Source: Verrucomicrobiaceae bacterium
Lineage (GTDB): Bacteria > Verrucomicrobiota > Verrucomicrobiia > Verrucomicrobiales > Akkermansiaceae
Direction: 5' to 3'
NCBI GenBank assembly: GCA_027491155.1
Contig: JAIXWR010000030.1
Span: forward strand, 1-64,000
Length of the DNA stretch: 64,000 bases
This document shows positions 47,443 through 55,722 of this stretch, in pieces. Positions within the stretch are counted from its first letter, which is position 1; each line of letters begins with the position of its first letter. The position numbers and the translations under genes are program-made. Under the pieces are notes generated by a model that was given only the letters and a program-made list of their open reading frames with translations, was not told where the DNA came from and did not search any database.

Positions 47443-49013
47443 GCGGCGGGTTCGTCGGCGACCACCGCGAGATGCGGCGGTGCGGGGAGATCGAGTTGGA
47501 AGACGGCGCCGTTCTCCGATGAGTCTAGTACCAGATCGCCGCCCATCCGGCGTGCGAGGTCGCGGGCGATCGAGAGGCCGAGTCCGGTGCCGCTGGAGCC
47601 TTCGCTGACGCCGCGGTGGACGCGCTCGAAGGCTTCGAAGATCCGTTCCTTCTGTCGCGGCGGGATGCCCGGGCCGCGGTCGCGGACGCGGAGCTGGAAG
47701 CGGCCGTCTTCCATCGTGGTTTCGATCCCGAGCCAGCCGCCGGCGCTGGCGTATTTCTCGACGTTGGAGATCAGGTTGCCGGTGATCTGGGCGAGGGCGT
47801 CGGGATCGAGGCGGGTGCCGGAAGTCGCGCCGCGCTGCCATTCGACGGTGACCTTGCGGCGCTCGAGCGAGGGCTGGAACTGGGCGAGCACGGCTTCCAC
47901 CGCCTCATCCGGGATGCAGGCGGCGGGGCGGAGTTCGAGGGTCTTGCGTTCGCCGCGGGAGAAGGTGAGGACGTTCGAGACGAGACGGGCGAGGCGCTGG
48001 ACCTCCTCGTTGACCAGCGACAGCCGGCGGCGGGTCTCGGCCGGGCGGTCGTTCAGCGAGCGGAGCGAGAGGTCGAGATTGAGCAGGATGTTGGTGAGCG
48101 GCGAACCGAGTTCGTGGGAGACGCGGTTGACGAAGGAGACGCGCTCCTCGGCGAGGCGCAGAGCGCGGCGTTGCTGGAGGAAGAGGAAGGCACCGAGCAG
48201 GAGTAGCGCGGCCGCGATGCCGCAGGCGAGGATCAGGGTGGCGGTGTCGTGGGTGGTTGCGACCTGACGGCGGTCCCAGGCCTGCACCTGCCATTCGCCG
48301 AGTCGGGTCCGGTGCGGCATGACGAGCGCGGCGGGTCCGGCATCGGTATCCGCTTGCAAGGTGACCAAGGCGACGTCGCCGGGGCCTGTGAGAGAAACGA
48401 GTTCGCCGGACTCGCGGAGCGGGGCGAAGGGGCCGGCGAGCCACTCGCGGAGGTGGGTATCAACCCGCTGGCGCAATTCGGCGGGATCGACGGTGAAGGC
48501 GACGAGGTGTTCGAGACTCGGCCGGAACCAGCGGATTTCATGATCGCCGCCGGGTTCGCGGATGATCCCGCTGGCACCGAGGTTTCCGGCTTCCAGCAGT
48601 TCGGCAGGGAGGATGACGGAGCGTCGGGCGTTGAGCGGCCGCTTGCCGCCGGCGATTTCAACTTCAGGAAGTCGCACCGAGTCATCGGGAGGCCGGGTGC
48701 CGCTGACCGCATAGGATTTTCCTTTGCCTTGAAAGACGTGGCACTCGCGGGTGCCGGCGATGTCGGAGCAGGCTTTCGCGGTCACTTCCGGCACGGCGAA
48801 CGGGGCCTTGCCGGCGATCCGGGCGAGGTGCTCGTGATGCATGTCATCGAGCCGGTCGAGTTCCGCACGGAGGGCGTCTGCGAAATCGTGGAGCCGCTCG
48901 CGGTCGGCGGATGTGCGGGTCTCCACCTCGCGCCGCGCCAGCCGCTCGCCGCCCCACAAGGCGAGGGTGGCGGCGACCAGCAGGGGCAGGAAGGTGAGCC
49001 AAATCCCACGCAT
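47439..49013 (-). CDS. Sensor histidine kinase with large periplasmic domain
   Basis: 524 residues. Membrane span 1 (WLTFLPLLVAATLALWGGERL), about 190-residue periplasmic domain, span 2 (LILACGIAAALLLLGAFLFL), then HisKA with phospho-His in VNRVSHELGSPLTNILLNLDL. The ATPase follows: N box GNLISNVEKYA, G1 RDRGPGIPP, F GIFEAFERVHRG-like (ERIFEAFERVHRG), G2 GSSGTGLGLSI. No HAMP domain between span 2 and HisKA was evident. The signal sensed is not known. It is sandwiched between the secretin-like gene (TGATG overlap) and its regulator, so all three are translationally coupled. Confidence 0.92.
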   Translation of the reverse strand: MRGIWLTFLPLLVAATLALWGGERLARREVETRTSADRERLHDFADALRAELDRLDDMHHEHLARIAGKAPFAVPEVTAKACSDIAGTRECHVFQGKGKSYAVSGTRPPDDSVRLPEVEIAGGKRPLNARRSVILPAELLEAGNLGASGIIREPGGDHEIRWFRPSLEHLVAFTVDPAELRQRVDTHLREWLAGPFAPLRESGELVSLTGPGDVALVTLQADTDAGPAALVMPHRTRLGEWQVQAWDRRQVATTHDTATLILACGIAAALLLLGAFLFLQQRRALRLAEERVSFVNRVSHELGSPLTNILLNLDLSLRSLNDRPAETRRRLSLVNEEVQRLARLVSNVLTFSRGERKTLELRPAACIPDEAVEAVLAQFQPSLERRKVTVEWQRGATSGTRLDPDALAQITGNLISNVEKYASAGGWLGIETTMEDGRFQLRVRDRGPGIPPRQKERIFEAFERVHRGVSEGSSGTGLGLSIARDLARRMGGDLVLDSSENGAVFQLDLPAPPHLAVVADEPAA

Positions 49014-49852
49014 CAGGGTTTCACTGTGTCCACGGTGACGAAAGCGAACCAGATCCGGTTGGCGGAGTCAGCATCGACTTTCGAAACCGGCGGCCGGTTC
49101 ATGGTGCCGAGGAGAAAGGGCTTGCCGGGAGTGACGGTGGCGGAACCCATCAGCTTCTGAACCTCGAATTCAGGCATGGTGGTTTTCGACAAGCCGGTGC
49201 CCTGTTCCGTAACTCCCACGTGGCGCACGTTGTCGAAGGAACTGATCAACTGGACCTTGCCCGTATCAGGATCGACGCTCGCCTCCATTTCGATGGTGAT
49301 GCCGGTGTTGCGGGTTTGGTAGGCGGTCGGCGTCGCCGGTGTTTGGATGCCGTTGAACACCGAAAGCGAGGGCGCGTTTTCAAGCTTGGTGGTGTCGGGA
49401 AGGGTCGCCGGATTGTCGGTGGCGGTGGGGCTCTTCGGTGGCTGGATGCTCACCCCCACGGTTTGCGGGAGCTCCGGGGGCTCGTATTCGGTCGCGTAGA
49501 TCAATTCTGCGGTGTTCTCCGACATCGACTTCTGTCCCTGCACGCAGCGGATGACGTGCATCGACTCCTGGATCGCTTCCTTCTTTTCCACCATGGCGAC
49601 GAGGCGGAGGTAGAGGGTGGCGTCGCCGGGGTTTTCCCGCTGCAGAGCCGCGGCGGTCGCGAGATCGAGCGAGAAGACCTCGTAGCGCACCGACAAGTTC
49701 TGGTTGGGCTGCGCTTCGGGAGCTTCCGGAGTCGGGACGCCCATGGCCGACGGATCGGCGAAGGGATCCGGACCGGTCGGGGCGGCGGGGGCTTGGGCGT
49801 GGATCCTGGAGAACGCGACGATACCGGCGACGAGACAAATGGTGGCTTTCAT
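49013..49852 (-). CDS. Exported protein resembling part of a secretin domain, upstream of the sensor kinase
   Basis: 279 residues with a signal peptide (ATICLVAGIVAFSRIHAQ). Two stretches copy the secretin at 11174-13798: ATEYEPPELP here against PTEYEPPELP there, and ATPTAYQTRNTGITIEME here against ATPTSFETRNTGVTLEIE there, in the same order and at the same position of the secretin core. The remaining secretin hallmarks (VPVLGDIPIVG, late IFVTAQ) and the TPR and N domains are lacking, so it cannot form a normal pore alone. Start MKATICLVAG at 49852 is preferred over the track Met at 49870. Coupled to the histidine kinase by a one-base stop/start overlap, it may be the periplasmic signal partner of that sensor. 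Confidence 0.75.
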   Translation of the reverse strand: MKATICLVAGIVAFSRIHAQAPAAPTGPDPFADPSAMGVPTPEAPEAQPNQNLSVRYEVFSLDLATAAALQRENPGDATLYLRLVAMVEKKEAIQESMHVIRCVQGQKSMSENTAELIYATEYEPPELPQTVGVSIQPPKSPTATDNPATLPDTTKLENAPSLSVFNGIQTPATPTAYQTRNTGITIEMEASVDPDTGKVQLISSFDNVRHVGVTEQGTGLSKTTMPEFEVQKLMGSATVTPGKPFLLGTMNRPPVSKVDADSANRIWFAFVTVDTVKP

Positions 49853-49940
49853 ACCCGGCCACTTTGGCAAGGCGGCGGGTGGTCCCGTGTCAAAAGGAGG
49901 TCAAAAGATCGGAGCTGCAGGGGTTTCCAACCGGCAAGCG

Positions 49941-49979
49941 GGGAACCCTTCGGGCCGGTCCAAGACCGGCGCTCCCGGG
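49941..49979. repeat. Solo REP, subfamily A
   Basis: GCCGGTCCAAGACCGGCGCT matches the right arm of the subfamily A REPIN (GGACCATT-type tail present as GGGAACCCTTC) with a changed loop. No second arm was found nearby. It sits in the 153-bp gap between the secretin-like gene and the Verru_Chthon cassette. Confidence 0.75.
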
Positions 49980-50005
49980 AGTTGTCGACGGCACGTCGAG
50001 ACGCC

Positions 50006-50704
50006 TTATCCCGCAATCACGAACTTCGGATCGTAGAACGAGATCGCCTTGGTCTGGCCGTCGGGGTCGTCGTAGAGCACGACCACGTAGTTGCCCGGGC
50101 TGTCGGGGCGGAAGAAGGCGAGCGGCTCCTCCTGGTTGCGGAGGTAGATGCTGATGTCGCCGGCGTTGCGGCCGAGGTCGATGGTGGTGGTCATCAGCCG
50201 CTTCACGCTCTGCGGTTGCTTGGCATCGGAGCCTTCGCGCAGCGTGGCGAAAAGGGTTTCCGGCTCCTGGCACACGCTGAGCACGGTGAAGCGGAAGCCG
50301 CCTTCGACGTCGCGCTGCTTGAGGCGGAGGATGCGGATTTCCCACTGCTCGGGCTTGTCGTCCTTGGCCGGAACCTTTTCGGCGAAGGCGACGAGGCTGA
50401 CGGTTTCCCCGACGCCGAGGGTGACGTTGGTGCTGCCCTCCACGGTGCCTTCGCGGCTCACGGTGATCTTCTTCACGCCGGCGCTGCGGCCGATGCCGCC
50501 GGTGCGCTGGCCGAGCTTGTAGCCCTTGGGGAACATGTCCTCGCCGTCGATCTTCAGCTGCACGTTGCCGGTGCCGGGGGCCACGGCATTGACCAGGCGG
50601 ATGAAGCCGATCTTGGGCGGTGCTTCTTCCTGGGCGAAGGCGGGAAGCGCCAGAAGGCAGAGGGCAGCGAGGAAATGGCGGCGCTTGTTAGAAGTCGTTT
50701 TCAT
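50006..50704 (-). CDS. Exported protein at the end of the Verru_Chthon cassette
   Basis: 232 residues with a signal peptide (RRHFLAALCLLALPAFAQE). The mature part is beta-rich (IGFIRLVNAVAPGTGNVQLKIDGEDMFPKGYKLGQ... SFYDPKFVIAG), reminiscent of DUF4397-like Ig-type folds, but I do not claim the family. Its ATG lies 17 bp inside the end of the cassette A gene, so it is translated as the fifth member of that operon. It is therefore likely an exported partner or substrate of the pseudopilin-like system. Confidence 0.75.
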   Translation of the reverse strand: MKTTSNKRRHFLAALCLLALPAFAQEEAPPKIGFIRLVNAVAPGTGNVQLKIDGEDMFPKGYKLGQRTGGIGRSAGVKKITVSREGTVEGSTNVTLGVGETVSLVAFAEKVPAKDDKPEQWEIRILRLKQRDVEGGFRFTVLSVCQEPETLFATLREGSDAKQPQSVKRLMTTTIDLGRNAGDISIYLRNQEEPLAFFRPDSPGNYVVVLYDDPDGQTKAISFYDPKFVIAG

Positions 50705-53678
50705 GGATGACGCGGGGGCGGTAGGTGGCGGGGTCGATGCGGCCTTCGGCGTCCCTCTCGCCGGGATCGGCGAAGACGGTGAAGACCTTCCGGGATTCGG
50801 AGAGCACCCGGGGGGCGATGGTGGAGCCTTCGGGCACGGGGGCGAGGGCCTGGCCGATGACCCAGATGCGGAAGTTCCGGGAGCGCAGCGTGGAGGCGTC
50901 GTAAACGCGGGCGAAGACTTCCTCGGCGGCGGAGTCGGTCCACTGGATGCGGGTGTTCTGGGAATACATGTCGCGGTTGCCGAAGACCGGGCGGTCGTCG
51001 CGGTCGCGGGCGGAGGCGATGTCGGCGGCGCTGGCGAAGGGGCGTGAAAGCAGCAGGGCCTCGGCGATGCGGTCGGCGATCTTCGCGCGGGCCGGGGCGC
51101 CGAGCTTGATCGGCGCGGTGGGCAGGGCCATCAGCGAGGTGGTCTGGTGGCTGTTGGAAGTGGTCTGGCAGAGCAGCGGGTCCTGTTTCAGGAAGCCGGC
51201 GGCGAGGGCGCGCAGGGCGTCTTCGCTGGCGGTGTTGAGGTTGACGTGGCCGGCGATGTTGACGACGTCGCCTTCGCGGAGGGCGGTATCGGTCGAGGTC
51301 GATTCCCCGGCGTGGAAGAGATCGAGCAGGTGGGCGGCGTGTTGGCCGGGGCGTTCGAAGCGGTCGTGCTCGAAGCGGCCGATGCGCAGGGTGTTTCCGC
51401 CGCCGTAGGCATTGGAAGGGGAGGAGGCCAGTTCGACATCCGGCCAGGAGGCGCGGCTGGTCGGGAGGATGGGTCTGGGCGGTCCCACGAGGAATGTCGC
51501 GGTGTCTTCCTCTCCGGAACCAGGATTGCCGGGCAGGTCGCCGTAGGCGTAAGTCCACATGACCGGATCGTAGGTACGGCCGAGTTCGGTGGCGCTGAAG
51601 AAGCGGCCGCGGTTGGAGAGGCGCATCGGCGCTTGTTCCAGCCGAGGCGTGGGGAGGCCCGTGAAGAAACGCGGGTCGTCGGGGTTGACCAGCGGGTCGG
51701 TGGTGAAGAAGGAATTCGAGCCGTAGGGCGGATTGTGGCCGCCGTCGGGCCACTCGGCGGGGAGCACGCGGCCGAAGTGCCGGCGTTTGGTTGCGGAGTC
51801 GCCCGAGTAGATGGTCTCCCAGCGAATCGTGCGCCGGTTGGGACTGTAGTTTCCCGGATACTGGTTCGAGGCCTGGCGGGTGCCGAGGTAGGCGGACATC
51901 CGGGGGTCGCCCATGTTGTTCTGGAAGGGGCCCTGGTTTGCGGGCGTTAGAGCGTGGCTGTGGGCGGGAATGTTGGCCCGGGTGACCTGGCGGGGCTTTT
52001 GGGACCCGCCAGGGTAGTGAACGGTGGCACCGCCCTTCCAGACGTTGGAGCGCGACTGGTCGACCATCACGCCGTTCCAGCGGAAGCGGTAGCCGCTTTC
52101 GCCGTCCGGCTCGTTGTTGTTGAACTGGATGGGGCTCTCGACGAAGCCGGAGGCGCTGCCGGCGTCGATCTTGAAGCGGATCTTCGAGGTGAAGACGCGG
52201 AACTCGTTCGGCTGGAGGGTGACCTTGAAAGGAGGATACCACTTGTAGCCGTCCTGTTCGACCGTGACCGGGCTGGCCACCGCGGGGTCGGTCGATTCCT
52301 CCTCGAAGGAAATCTCGGGGTTGGCGCCGATGGGGAAAGTGAACTTCGACTCGAGGGTGACCTGGCCTTCGCCGTCGACCGGCTGGTCGGTCATGTTCCA
52401 GAGCTCGACGAAGGTGGAGACGTCCATGATGACGAAGAGGCGGCCGTTCTCGCGGACGACGTCCTCCCAGCGGAAGGTCATGAGGAACTCGCTGACCAGC
52501 GGGTAGCCGTCGAGACCGCGATGGCTGCCGGCCTGGACGGTCGGGTCGTTGTCGCTGTCGGCGTAGTCGAAGGCGTTGGCGGCGAGGGTCTTCAGGTAGT
52601 CGTCGGGGAAGCCGCCCTTGCGCTGGACGAAGTCGGGCAGGGCCTCGTCGATCCAGTCCGCGAACTCGGTGATCGCGCTCTCACGAGGCTTGCCGAGCAG
52701 GGCGTTGAGGTTGCGTTTCGGCTGGCCGGCGGCGTCGGCGGAAATGCCGGCGGCGAAGGGGACGGTGGGGCGCTCCTCGTAGTGGCGGATCACCGGGCTG
52801 GCGCTCTTTTCCAAGGCCGCGGCGAGCGGGTCTTCGAGCAGGCCCTTGTCATCCCGTTCCAGCGGTGCCTGCGAGCCGGTGGCGGCGACGATCGAGTCGG
52901 GCGTGAGCATCAGCGGCCGGCCTTCCTCCACCTTGGCGAGCAGCTTGCCATCGCCATCCTCGGTGGCGGCGACGATGGCGGGATCGAGGGCATGGAGGGC
53001 CACGCGGTCGAGCTTCGGTTCCTCGTCGGACGGCGGCTCGGGATTGATGCCCGGCGCGGGAAAGGGCCATTCGTTGCGCGAGTGGACGTCGCCCTCGCCG
53101 TCGTTGTTGCCGGCGGTCTTCGCGTCGATCTTTCCCTGCAAATCTTCCACCCAGTAGGCGTAGCGGGCGACGACATCGCCCTTGGAATCGGTGACCGGGA
53201 TCCACGCGACGCGCGGTTTTTCGAGCCAGGGCGGCCCTTCGATGGCGGCGAAACCCTCGCCTTCGCCGGCTTCGATTTCCGGGGCTTTCAGGTCGTTGCC
53301 GGCGGGCGGCAGGTCGGTGGTGCTGAAGAGCGGGAGGTAGCGGTATTTCACGCTCTCGCCGCCGCCTTCGCCGCGGGCGATGAAGAGGTGCGACGGTGCC
53401 TCGAGGCCGGATGGCGGGGTGCCGGTCGGGGTGCCGCCGATGACCAGGAAGTCGTCGTTCGCGGTCTCCGTGCGGAGGATGGCGCGGAATTCCTCCAGTC
53501 CGGCGCGGGCGGCGAGTTCGGCGCGCTTGGAATCGGCGAAAGAACGCGCGGTCTTCTGCTCGATGTTCATCAAGGCGAGCAGGCCGATGGCGAGGATCAG
53601 CATGGCCGCGGCGACGACCAGCACGGCCGGCAGCGTGAAGCCGGCGGAGCGGGAACGGGATGGAGGGCGTTCAGTCAT
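50688..53678 (-). CDS. Verru_Chthon cassette protein A (large PilX/GspK-like)
   Basis: 996 residues. The N-terminus RSAGFTLPAVLVVAAAMLILAIGLLALMNIEQKTARSFADSKRAELAARAGLEEFRAIL is a type IV pilin-like segment with Pro in place of Glu at position 5, as in minor pseudopilins of the GspK/PilX type. The rest is a very large secreted domain. It ends with a region rich in short beta segments (NIAGHVNLNTASEDALRALAAGFL, then IADRIAEALLLSRPFASAADIA, resembling the helix-hairpin-helix part of GspK). Size, order and partners agree with the Verru_Chthon cassette (TIGR02600). Overlaps protein C (8 bp) and the fifth gene. Confidence 0.82.
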   Translation of the reverse strand: MTERPPSRSRSAGFTLPAVLVVAAAMLILAIGLLALMNIEQKTARSFADSKRAELAARAGLEEFRAILRTETANDDFLVIGGTPTGTPPSGLEAPSHLFIARGEGGGESVKYRYLPLFSTTDLPPAGNDLKAPEIEAGEGEGFAAIEGPPWLEKPRVAWIPVTDSKGDVVARYAYWVEDLQGKIDAKTAGNNDGEGDVHSRNEWPFPAPGINPEPPSDEEPKLDRVALHALDPAIVAATEDGDGKLLAKVEEGRPLMLTPDSIVAATGSQAPLERDDKGLLEDPLAAALEKSASPVIRHYEERPTVPFAAGISADAAGQPKRNLNALLGKPRESAITEFADWIDEALPDFVQRKGGFPDDYLKTLAANAFDYADSDNDPTVQAGSHRGLDGYPLVSEFLMTFRWEDVVRENGRLFVIMDVSTFVELWNMTDQPVDGEGQVTLESKFTFPIGANPEISFEEESTDPAVASPVTVEQDGYKWYPPFKVTLQPNEFRVFTSKIRFKIDAGSASGFVESPIQFNNNEPDGESGYRFRWNGVMVDQSRSNVWKGGATVHYPGGSQKPRQVTRANIPAHSHALTPANQGPFQNNMGDPRMSAYLGTRQASNQYPGNYSPNRRTIRWETIYSGDSATKRRHFGRVLPAEWPDGGHNPPYGSNSFFTTDPLVNPDDPRFFTGLPTPRLEQAPMRLSNRGRFFSATELGRTYDPVMWTYAYGDLPGNPGSGEEDTATFLVGPPRPILPTSRASWPDVELASSPSNAYGGGNTLRIGRFEHDRFERPGQHAAHLLDLFHAGESTSTDTALREGDVVNIAGHVNLNTASEDALRALAAGFLKQDPLLCQTTSNSHQTTSLMALPTAPIKLGAPARAKIADRIAEALLLSRPFASAADIASARDRDDRPVFGNRDMYSQNTRIQWTDSAAEEVFARVYDASTLRSRNFRIWVIGQALAPVPEGSTIAPRVLSESRKVFTVFADPGERDAEGRIDPATYRPRVIHENDF

Positions 53679-54423
53679 CGTTGCCGAATCGCTGGAGCAC
53701 CTCGTAGGTTTCGAGGTTGCGGTTGTCGGAGGCTTTCAAAGGGTCGCCGCGCAGCGGGCTGGAGTCCCAGTCGGTGGAGGTCGCCAGCTTGCCGAGGAGT
53801 TCGCGGCGGGCGACGACCAGGCGGAGGCGGAGGAAGTCGGGGCTTTCGGTGAGCTGGTTGCCGTTGCGGGTCCACTCGACCAGCGCGCCGGTGCCGGCCT
53901 CGCGCCGCAGCGGGGTGGCCTCGAAGGCCAGCACGCCGAAGGCGACGGGTTCGTCGGTTTCCTCCTCGGCGAAGAGGGGCTCGATGGGGCCGGCCTTGAG
54001 CGCGGGGAAGACCTCGCCGCTTTCCCGGAAGCCGCGCATCAGGCAGCGGACGGTGGTGCCGCCGACCTCGATGTCTTTCACGTAGTAGTGGACCGCGCAG
54101 AGGTCGCCGGTGCGGCCGTCGTCGGACTGGGCGTCCTCGGGTTGCAGGCAGAGGAAGCCGGTGCGGGCGCGCTGCCAGCCTTCGCCGGCGCTTTCGAACA
54201 CGGTGTCCGGGTGCCAGACGGCCTTGCCGAGGTCCTCGCCGATCTGGGTCAGCACCGCGCGGGCCTCGCGCTCGGCGGCCACGCTGCCGCTGCCCTGGCC
54301 GTAGCTGTCCCCCGCGCGGCCGAGCAGGGCGGCGGCCATCAGCAAGAGCACCGACCCGATGGCCATGGTGACCAGCAGCTCCAGCAGCGTGAACCCGCCG
54401 CGATGTCCGGTCGGGCGGGTCAT
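53671..54423 (-). CDS. Verru_Chthon cassette protein C (prepilin-like)
   Basis: 250 residues beginning MTRPTGHRGGFTLLELLVTMAIGSVLLLMAAALLG, a textbook prepilin leader and hydrophobic helix with Glu at position 5. A soluble beta-rich domain follows (GDLCAVHYYVKDIEVGGTTVRCLMRGFRESGEVF, two Cys that may pair). Corresponds to TIGR02599 by position and character. ATG at 54423; the stop of protein B overlaps it by 4 bp. The 492-residue track ORF adds antisense sequence upstream and is not used. Confidence 0.82.
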   Translation of the reverse strand: MTRPTGHRGGFTLLELLVTMAIGSVLLLMAAALLGRAGDSYGQGSGSVAAEREARAVLTQIGEDLGKAVWHPDTVFESAGEGWQRARTGFLCLQPEDAQSDDGRTGDLCAVHYYVKDIEVGGTTVRCLMRGFRESGEVFPALKAGPIEPLFAEEETDEPVAFGVLAFEATPLRREAGTGALVEWTRNGNQLTESPDFLRLRLVVARRELLGKLATSTDWDSSPLRGDPLKASDNRNLETYEVLQRFGNDD

Positions 54424-54929
54424 GGCAGCTTGGTGAGGAATTCCATCCGCTTGCGCTTCAGCTTTCCGGCGACGGCGGGATGTTCGACGCTGATCTTCAC
54501 GGCCAGCAGCGGGGGAAAGCCGGGGCGCTCGGTCTCCAGCGTGCCTTCGAGGCGGGCCAGGTAGGCGGCATCCTGCTCGGCCACGCGGAGGATGCCGGAT
54601 TCGTAGGTCGAAGCCGCCACGGGGCCGAGCAGGACACCATCGCGGCGGAAGGCGAGGCAAAGCACCTCGCCGGTCCCGAAGGCCTCGCCGGGGACCAGGG
54701 CGGGCAGGTTCTTCGAGGTCCCTTCCCGGGCCGCCGCGATCTCGGCCAGGCAGGCTTCGACGATCACCGGGGCGCGGGTTTCCGCCCGGGCGGCGCTGCC
54801 TCCTTCGCCGCCGCGCAACAGGGCGGCGATGGCCAGCGGGGCGACGACCGCGAGCACGCCGATCGAGACCATCGTCTCGACCAGCGACACGCCGCGGCGG
54901 AAGGCCGGTCTGGGGGAGGGGATTCTCAT
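54420..54929 (-). CDS. Verru_Chthon cassette protein B (prepilin-like)
   Basis: 169 residues. Prepilin-type N-terminus RRGVSLVETMVSIGVLAVVAPLAIAALL, Glu at position 5 of the mature form; short soluble domain with EACLAEIAAAREGT and a basic end (KLKRKRMEFLTKLP). Corresponds to TIGR02598 (PulJ/GspI-like). Overlaps both neighbours by four bases, typical for this cassette. Confidence 0.8.
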   Translation of the reverse strand: MRIPSPRPAFRRGVSLVETMVSIGVLAVVAPLAIAALLRGGEGGSAARAETRAPVIVEACLAEIAAAREGTSKNLPALVPGEAFGTGEVLCLAFRRDGVLLGPVAASTYESGILRVAEQDAAYLARLEGTLETERPGFPPLLAVKISVEHPAVAGKLKRKRMEFLTKLP

Positions 54930-55558
54930 CCGTCGAGCCTCCAGGGTCGTGCGACGACGCGGCCGATCCGCAGGGAATTGCGGCCGCCGTCGGAAGTGGG
55001 AATGGCCCGGCCGTCGCGGAGGACGCCGGTGCCGAGGGTGACCGCCACCGGTTCCGAACCGGCGGGCAGTGCGAGGCCGCCGCGGGGATTGAAGGCGAGG
55101 AGGTGGACGCGCGCCTGGTTTTCGCCGTCCTTCCAGCTGAGCTCGACATCCTCCGCGTCGAGCGGGTTGTCGAGGCCTTCGACCGCGCCGTCGAAAAAGA
55201 CCACGCCGGTCGGCAGGATGCTCCAGCGCTGGAGCTGGCGGGCGGCGATGGCGGCGCCGCGCTCCGGCAGTTCGTCGACTTCGAAGAGGCCGACGCGGTA
55301 GTTGCTGTCGGCCCCGCCCGGGACCGGGGCGGCGATGGCGAGGATGACCGGCTTGCGGCGGGTGATCGCGGCGGTGCGGGCCTGCTCGACGGTGGCGGCG
55401 AACTGGTCCGTGGCGGTCCGGCGGGCGCTGGCGGCCGTCTTTCCGAAAACCCCGAGGCCGAGGGTCACCAGGACGCCCAGCAGGATCATGACGACCAGCA
55501 ATTCGACCAGACTGAATCCGGGCGGCGGGGCGCTGCGTTGCGGGGCGGAGGGATTCAC
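54926..55558 (-). CDS. Verru_Chthon cassette protein D (major-pseudopilin-like)
   Basis: 210 residues, first gene of the cassette. N-terminus PPGFSLVELLVVMILLGVLVTLGLGVFGKTAASARRTATDQFAATVEQARTAAITRR is a GspH/PilE-type prepilin. Corresponds to TIGR02596. Start is taken as GTG at 55558, giving a 24-residue leader; the upstream ATG at 55645 would add 29 residues with no leader quality. Prepilin peptidase and assembly ATPase are not in the window, so the assembly machinery must be elsewhere. Divergent from the 574-residue gene over 164 bp. Confidence 0.82.
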   Translation of the reverse strand: MNPSAPQRSAPPPGFSLVELLVVMILLGVLVTLGLGVFGKTAASARRTATDQFAATVEQARTAAITRRKPVILAIAAPVPGGADSNYRVGLFEVDELPERGAAIAARQLQRWSILPTGVVFFDGAVEGLDNPLDAEDVELSWKDGENQARVHLLAFNPRGGLALPAGSEPVAVTLGTGVLRDGRAIPTSDGGRNSLRIGRVVARPWRLDG

Positions 55559-55722
55559 GGGCGAAGGTTCACTCTGGATCGGGACGGAAAACCGCCGCGA
55601 CGGAAGATGGGCGGCCAAGGCCTCCTCCGCAACCGGCAAGGCCACAAATCCCGGATTGCAACGATCCTGTCAAATTCACGTTCTTTGCGGCGGGTTCATG
55701 CCATCCCACCGTTGCAGGAAGC

